12,738 nt of DNA from Halobacteriales archaeon SW_9_67_24 (lineage in GTDB: Archaea; Halobacteriota; Halobacteria; Halobacteriales; Halococcaceae): the NCBI GenBank assembly GCA_003022685.1, contig PXSV01000184.1, positions 1 to 12,738 on the forward strand, given 5' to 3'. Under the pieces are notes generated by a model. The model made no database searches. It saw only the letters and a program-made list of their open reading frames with translations, and had not been told where the DNA came from. Positions 11,455-12,738 of the stretch are shown here, piece after piece. The stretch's first letter is position 1; every line of letters begins with the position of its first letter. A program made the position numbers and the translations under genes.

Positions 11455-12279
11455 ATGATGCGGGGACTCCGATCCTCGAGCATGTCTCGTGGGCCGGTCG
11501 CAGAAGTGATCTGCCGCGACGTGCTGTTCGCCCACTGGCCGATCGCCGTCGATGGACTCCGGCCGGCAGTTCCCTCGGAACTCACGATCGAGACGTTCGA
11601 CGGAACCGCGTGGATCGGTATCGTCGTCGTCGATATCGCGGAAGCACGTGTCCAGCGAGTTCCGTATCGACCGTCGCTATCGTCGATCAACCTCCGGACC
11701 TACGTCGCGTTCGACGGCGAACCGGGCGTCTACTTCATCAGCCTGGAGATGGACGGCCAACTCGGCACGTGGGTCGCTCGCAACGGGTTCGGACTGCCGT
11801 ACCACCATGCTACCATCGAATCCAGCCGACACGACGGCGTGGTCCAAGTCAGTAGCCGGCGCGACCGGCGATCGAGGTCGGGATCGTCTGCACGCTTTGA
11901 GGCAACGTATCGACCGGATATCGATGCGGATCCGAGCGAGGCCGACCCCGACTCGGTCGAAGCGTTCCTGATCGAGCGCACCGACTACTTCGTTGCAGCC
12001 GGGCCGGACCTCCAGCGGACTGCGACGCTACTGAGGACGATCGATAGCGAGCCTTCCACACCCGACTCGTCGTCGGAGCCATCGATGTTCGTCGGAGCGG
12101 CCCGCCACGATCCGTGGCCGTTGCTGCCGGTCGAGGCGACAATCGACCGGAACACGCTGTCCGAGGCGGCAGGTCTCCCGACCCCGGACACAGCCCCGAT
12201 CTATCACTACAGCCGCCAGCAGCACATGACTGCCGAGAGAATTCAGCACGTGTCCTCGCCTTCGAGCGGTAGCCCGTAG
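11455..12279 (+). CDS. DUF2071 (YqjF-like) family protein
   Basis: A protein of about 274 residues recognised as DUF2071: CRDVLFAHWPIAVDGLRPAV, TIETFDGTAWIGIVVVDIAE, INLRTYVAFDGEPGVYFISL, FGLPYHHATIE, ARFEATYRPDIDADPSEADP, SVEAFLIERTDYFVAAGP, and then ARHDPWPLLPVEA and HYSRQQHMTAERIQ, all in family order. The biochemical role of the family is not known to me. I prefer ATG 11455 (or the adjacent 11458; 11482 is also possible) because the family begins shortly before the RDVLFAHW block. Between YFVAAGP and ARHDPWPL there is a Ser/Thr/Pro-rich insert of about 25 residues (TIDSEPSTPDSSSEPSMF) not usual for the family. Codon use is less strictly GC-ending than in the genes to the left, and the protein has unusual Ser content, so relaxed selection or transfer is possible. 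Confidence 0.8.
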   Translation: MMRGLRSSSMSRGPVAEVICRDVLFAHWPIAVDGLRPAVPSELTIETFDGTAWIGIVVVDIAEARVQRVPYRPSLSSINLRTYVAFDGEPGVYFISLEMDGQLGTWVARNGFGLPYHHATIESSRHDGVVQVSSRRDRRSRSGSSARFEATYRPDIDADPSEADPDSVEAFLIERTDYFVAAGPDLQRTATLLRTIDSEPSTPDSSSEPSMFVGAARHDPWPLLPVEATIDRNTLSEAAGLPTPDTAPIYHYSRQQHMTAERIQHVSSPSSGSP

Positions 12280-12586
12280 TTTCGTTTCACCCGATTCGAT
12301 CGAAGCCGAAGCTCTCGAAGAGTCCGCTTTCCCGGATCGGTTCGAGCAGGTGATCAGGGGTCGTGAAGCATCCTCCTTGTGCGATTCACAGCGATGGTCA
12401 CGAGTGCCACCGCGAAACAGAGGGTGTGACGTGTCCGGAGCACGGCAGGCACGGTCGGCCGCGGCGCTTCGAACCTGTCGACTTCGGCGGCGGCGAGCCC
12501 TCCAGGACGAGGGGACGAAAGTGGCGTACAGAGCGCGTGGGCTCGAACTCGGGAACTGGCTACCGACGAAGCCCCGGCTGCACTCG
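12280..12586. other. Intergenic region with a likely gene fragment
   Basis: There is no complete gene in these 307 bp. The only coding-like piece is at 12287-12385 on the minus strand. The remainder (12386-12586) has open frames on both strands, but their translations are Arg/Ser-rich with no recognisable motif. No promoter, repeat or RNA gene could be supported. Confidence 0.5.
12287..12385 (-). pseudogene. 3' fragment of an unidentified protein gene
   Basis: A 32-codon open stretch ends at TGA 12289-12287. It reads IAQGGCFTTPDHLLEPIRES, then GLFESFGFDRIG, with protein-like hydrophobic/acidic periodicity that contrasts with the Arg/Ser-rich translations around it. There is an in-frame TGA directly before it (12388-12386) and no start codon, so it looks like the C-terminal remnant of a broken gene. 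I cannot identify the family. The short length means chance is not excluded. Confidence 0.35.
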
Positions 12587-12738
12587 TCACTCGATGTCCA
12601 TTCCGGCGACGACCTCGAACGTCTCGCTCCCGTCGAAGCGTGTCGGATCGAACCGCCGGATACCGTCGTCGCCGAGTATTTCATCCGCGATACGCTCACC
12701 GAGCAGAGCATTGCTGGTGAAGCTGCACCTGTCTGTCG
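12587..12738 (-). CDS. Probable FAD-dependent oxidoreductase, C-terminal end (cut by window edge)
   Basis: The last 50 codons of a minus-strand gene enter from the right edge and stop at TGA 12589-12587. The translation contains CSFTSNALLGERIADEILGD, then IRRFDPTRFDGSETFEVVAG and MDIE at the end. A 'G..IAD.I' helix followed by 'FDP.RF.G.E.FEVV.GM' is how many haloarchaeal DAO-type FAD oxidoreductases (glycine/sarcosine oxidase-like) end, so that is my best guess. The FAD-binding GxGxxG motif would be outside the window. Real coding character is supported by acidic composition and GC-ending codons. The family is uncertain because so little is visible. Confidence 0.55.
   Translation of the reverse strand, partial: TDRCSFTSNALLGERIADEILGDDGIRRFDPTRFDGSETFEVVAGMDIE

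Noticed and set aside
11106..11690. 194-codon minus-strand open frame opposite the DUF2071 upstream region
   Set aside because: The translation is Ser/Arg/Thr-rich with no domain, and it overlaps the ends of two supported plus-strand genes.
12028..12711. 227-codon minus-strand open frame near the right edge
   Set aside because: It overlaps the DUF2071 C-terminus and, in another frame of the same strand, the likely oxidoreductase end at 12587-12738. It is Ser/Arg-rich and has no motif.

Overview
The window looks like a chromosomal segment of a halophilic archaeon (class Halobacteria). The evidence is very high G+C with strongly GC-ending codons, acidic proteins, promoters that put a TATA-like box about 25-30 nt before the start codon (leaderless mRNAs), and families characteristic of this group: XPB helicase with Bax1 nuclease (DUF790), DUF2891, an F420/PPOX-class oxidoreductase, a PAC2 protein and one-finger C2H2 micro-proteins. 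The genus cannot be fixed from this sequence.

Layout. At 1-416 is the end of an XPB-type helicase. A convergent DUF2891 gene (436-1509) and about 490 bp of repeat-like non-coding DNA separate it from the Bax1 nuclease gene (2001-3530), its likely functional partner. At 3564-4415 (minus) is a ZIP metal transporter preceded by a 31-codon overlapping small ORF with its own well-placed TATA box. At 4663-4983 is an SMR protein of the SugE/Gdx (guanidinium exporter) type. At 4999-6355 (minus) is a two-gene RNA-modification operon: an NSUN/RsmB-type m5C methyltransferase that carries two apparent deletions, one of them frame-shifting, then a PUA-like companion protein. A PAC2 protein (6526-7263) follows. 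From 7264 to 7635 there is no gene but several nested inverted repeats. At 7636-9727 (minus) is a probable operon: winged-helix regulator, metallo-beta-lactamase-fold hydrolase, YkgJ-type cysteine-cluster protein and a 54-residue zinc-finger protein. It diverges from a PPOX/F420 oxidoreductase (9863-10273), which is followed by a SAM methyltransferase (10463-11173). The last 1.5 kb (11174-12738) is looser DNA: a DUF2071 protein with a doubtful, possibly integrase-derived upstream extension, a gene-fragment-rich gap, and the end of what is probably an FAD oxidoreductase running off the right edge.

The most unusual signal is a pair of about 80-bp nested palindromes (7557-7635 and 10274-10353). 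In the orientation of the preceding gene, both have the same edge structure, TGA-TAGGG ... CCCTA-TGA, and the left TGA is exactly the stop codon of that gene. They share length, termini and internal blocks but not the rest of the sequence. They may therefore be a small non-autonomous mobile element that targets stop codons, or a family of 3'-end RNA structures that has diverged by compensatory change. Two further inverted repeats (7260-7325 and 11150-11180) also sit on stop codons.
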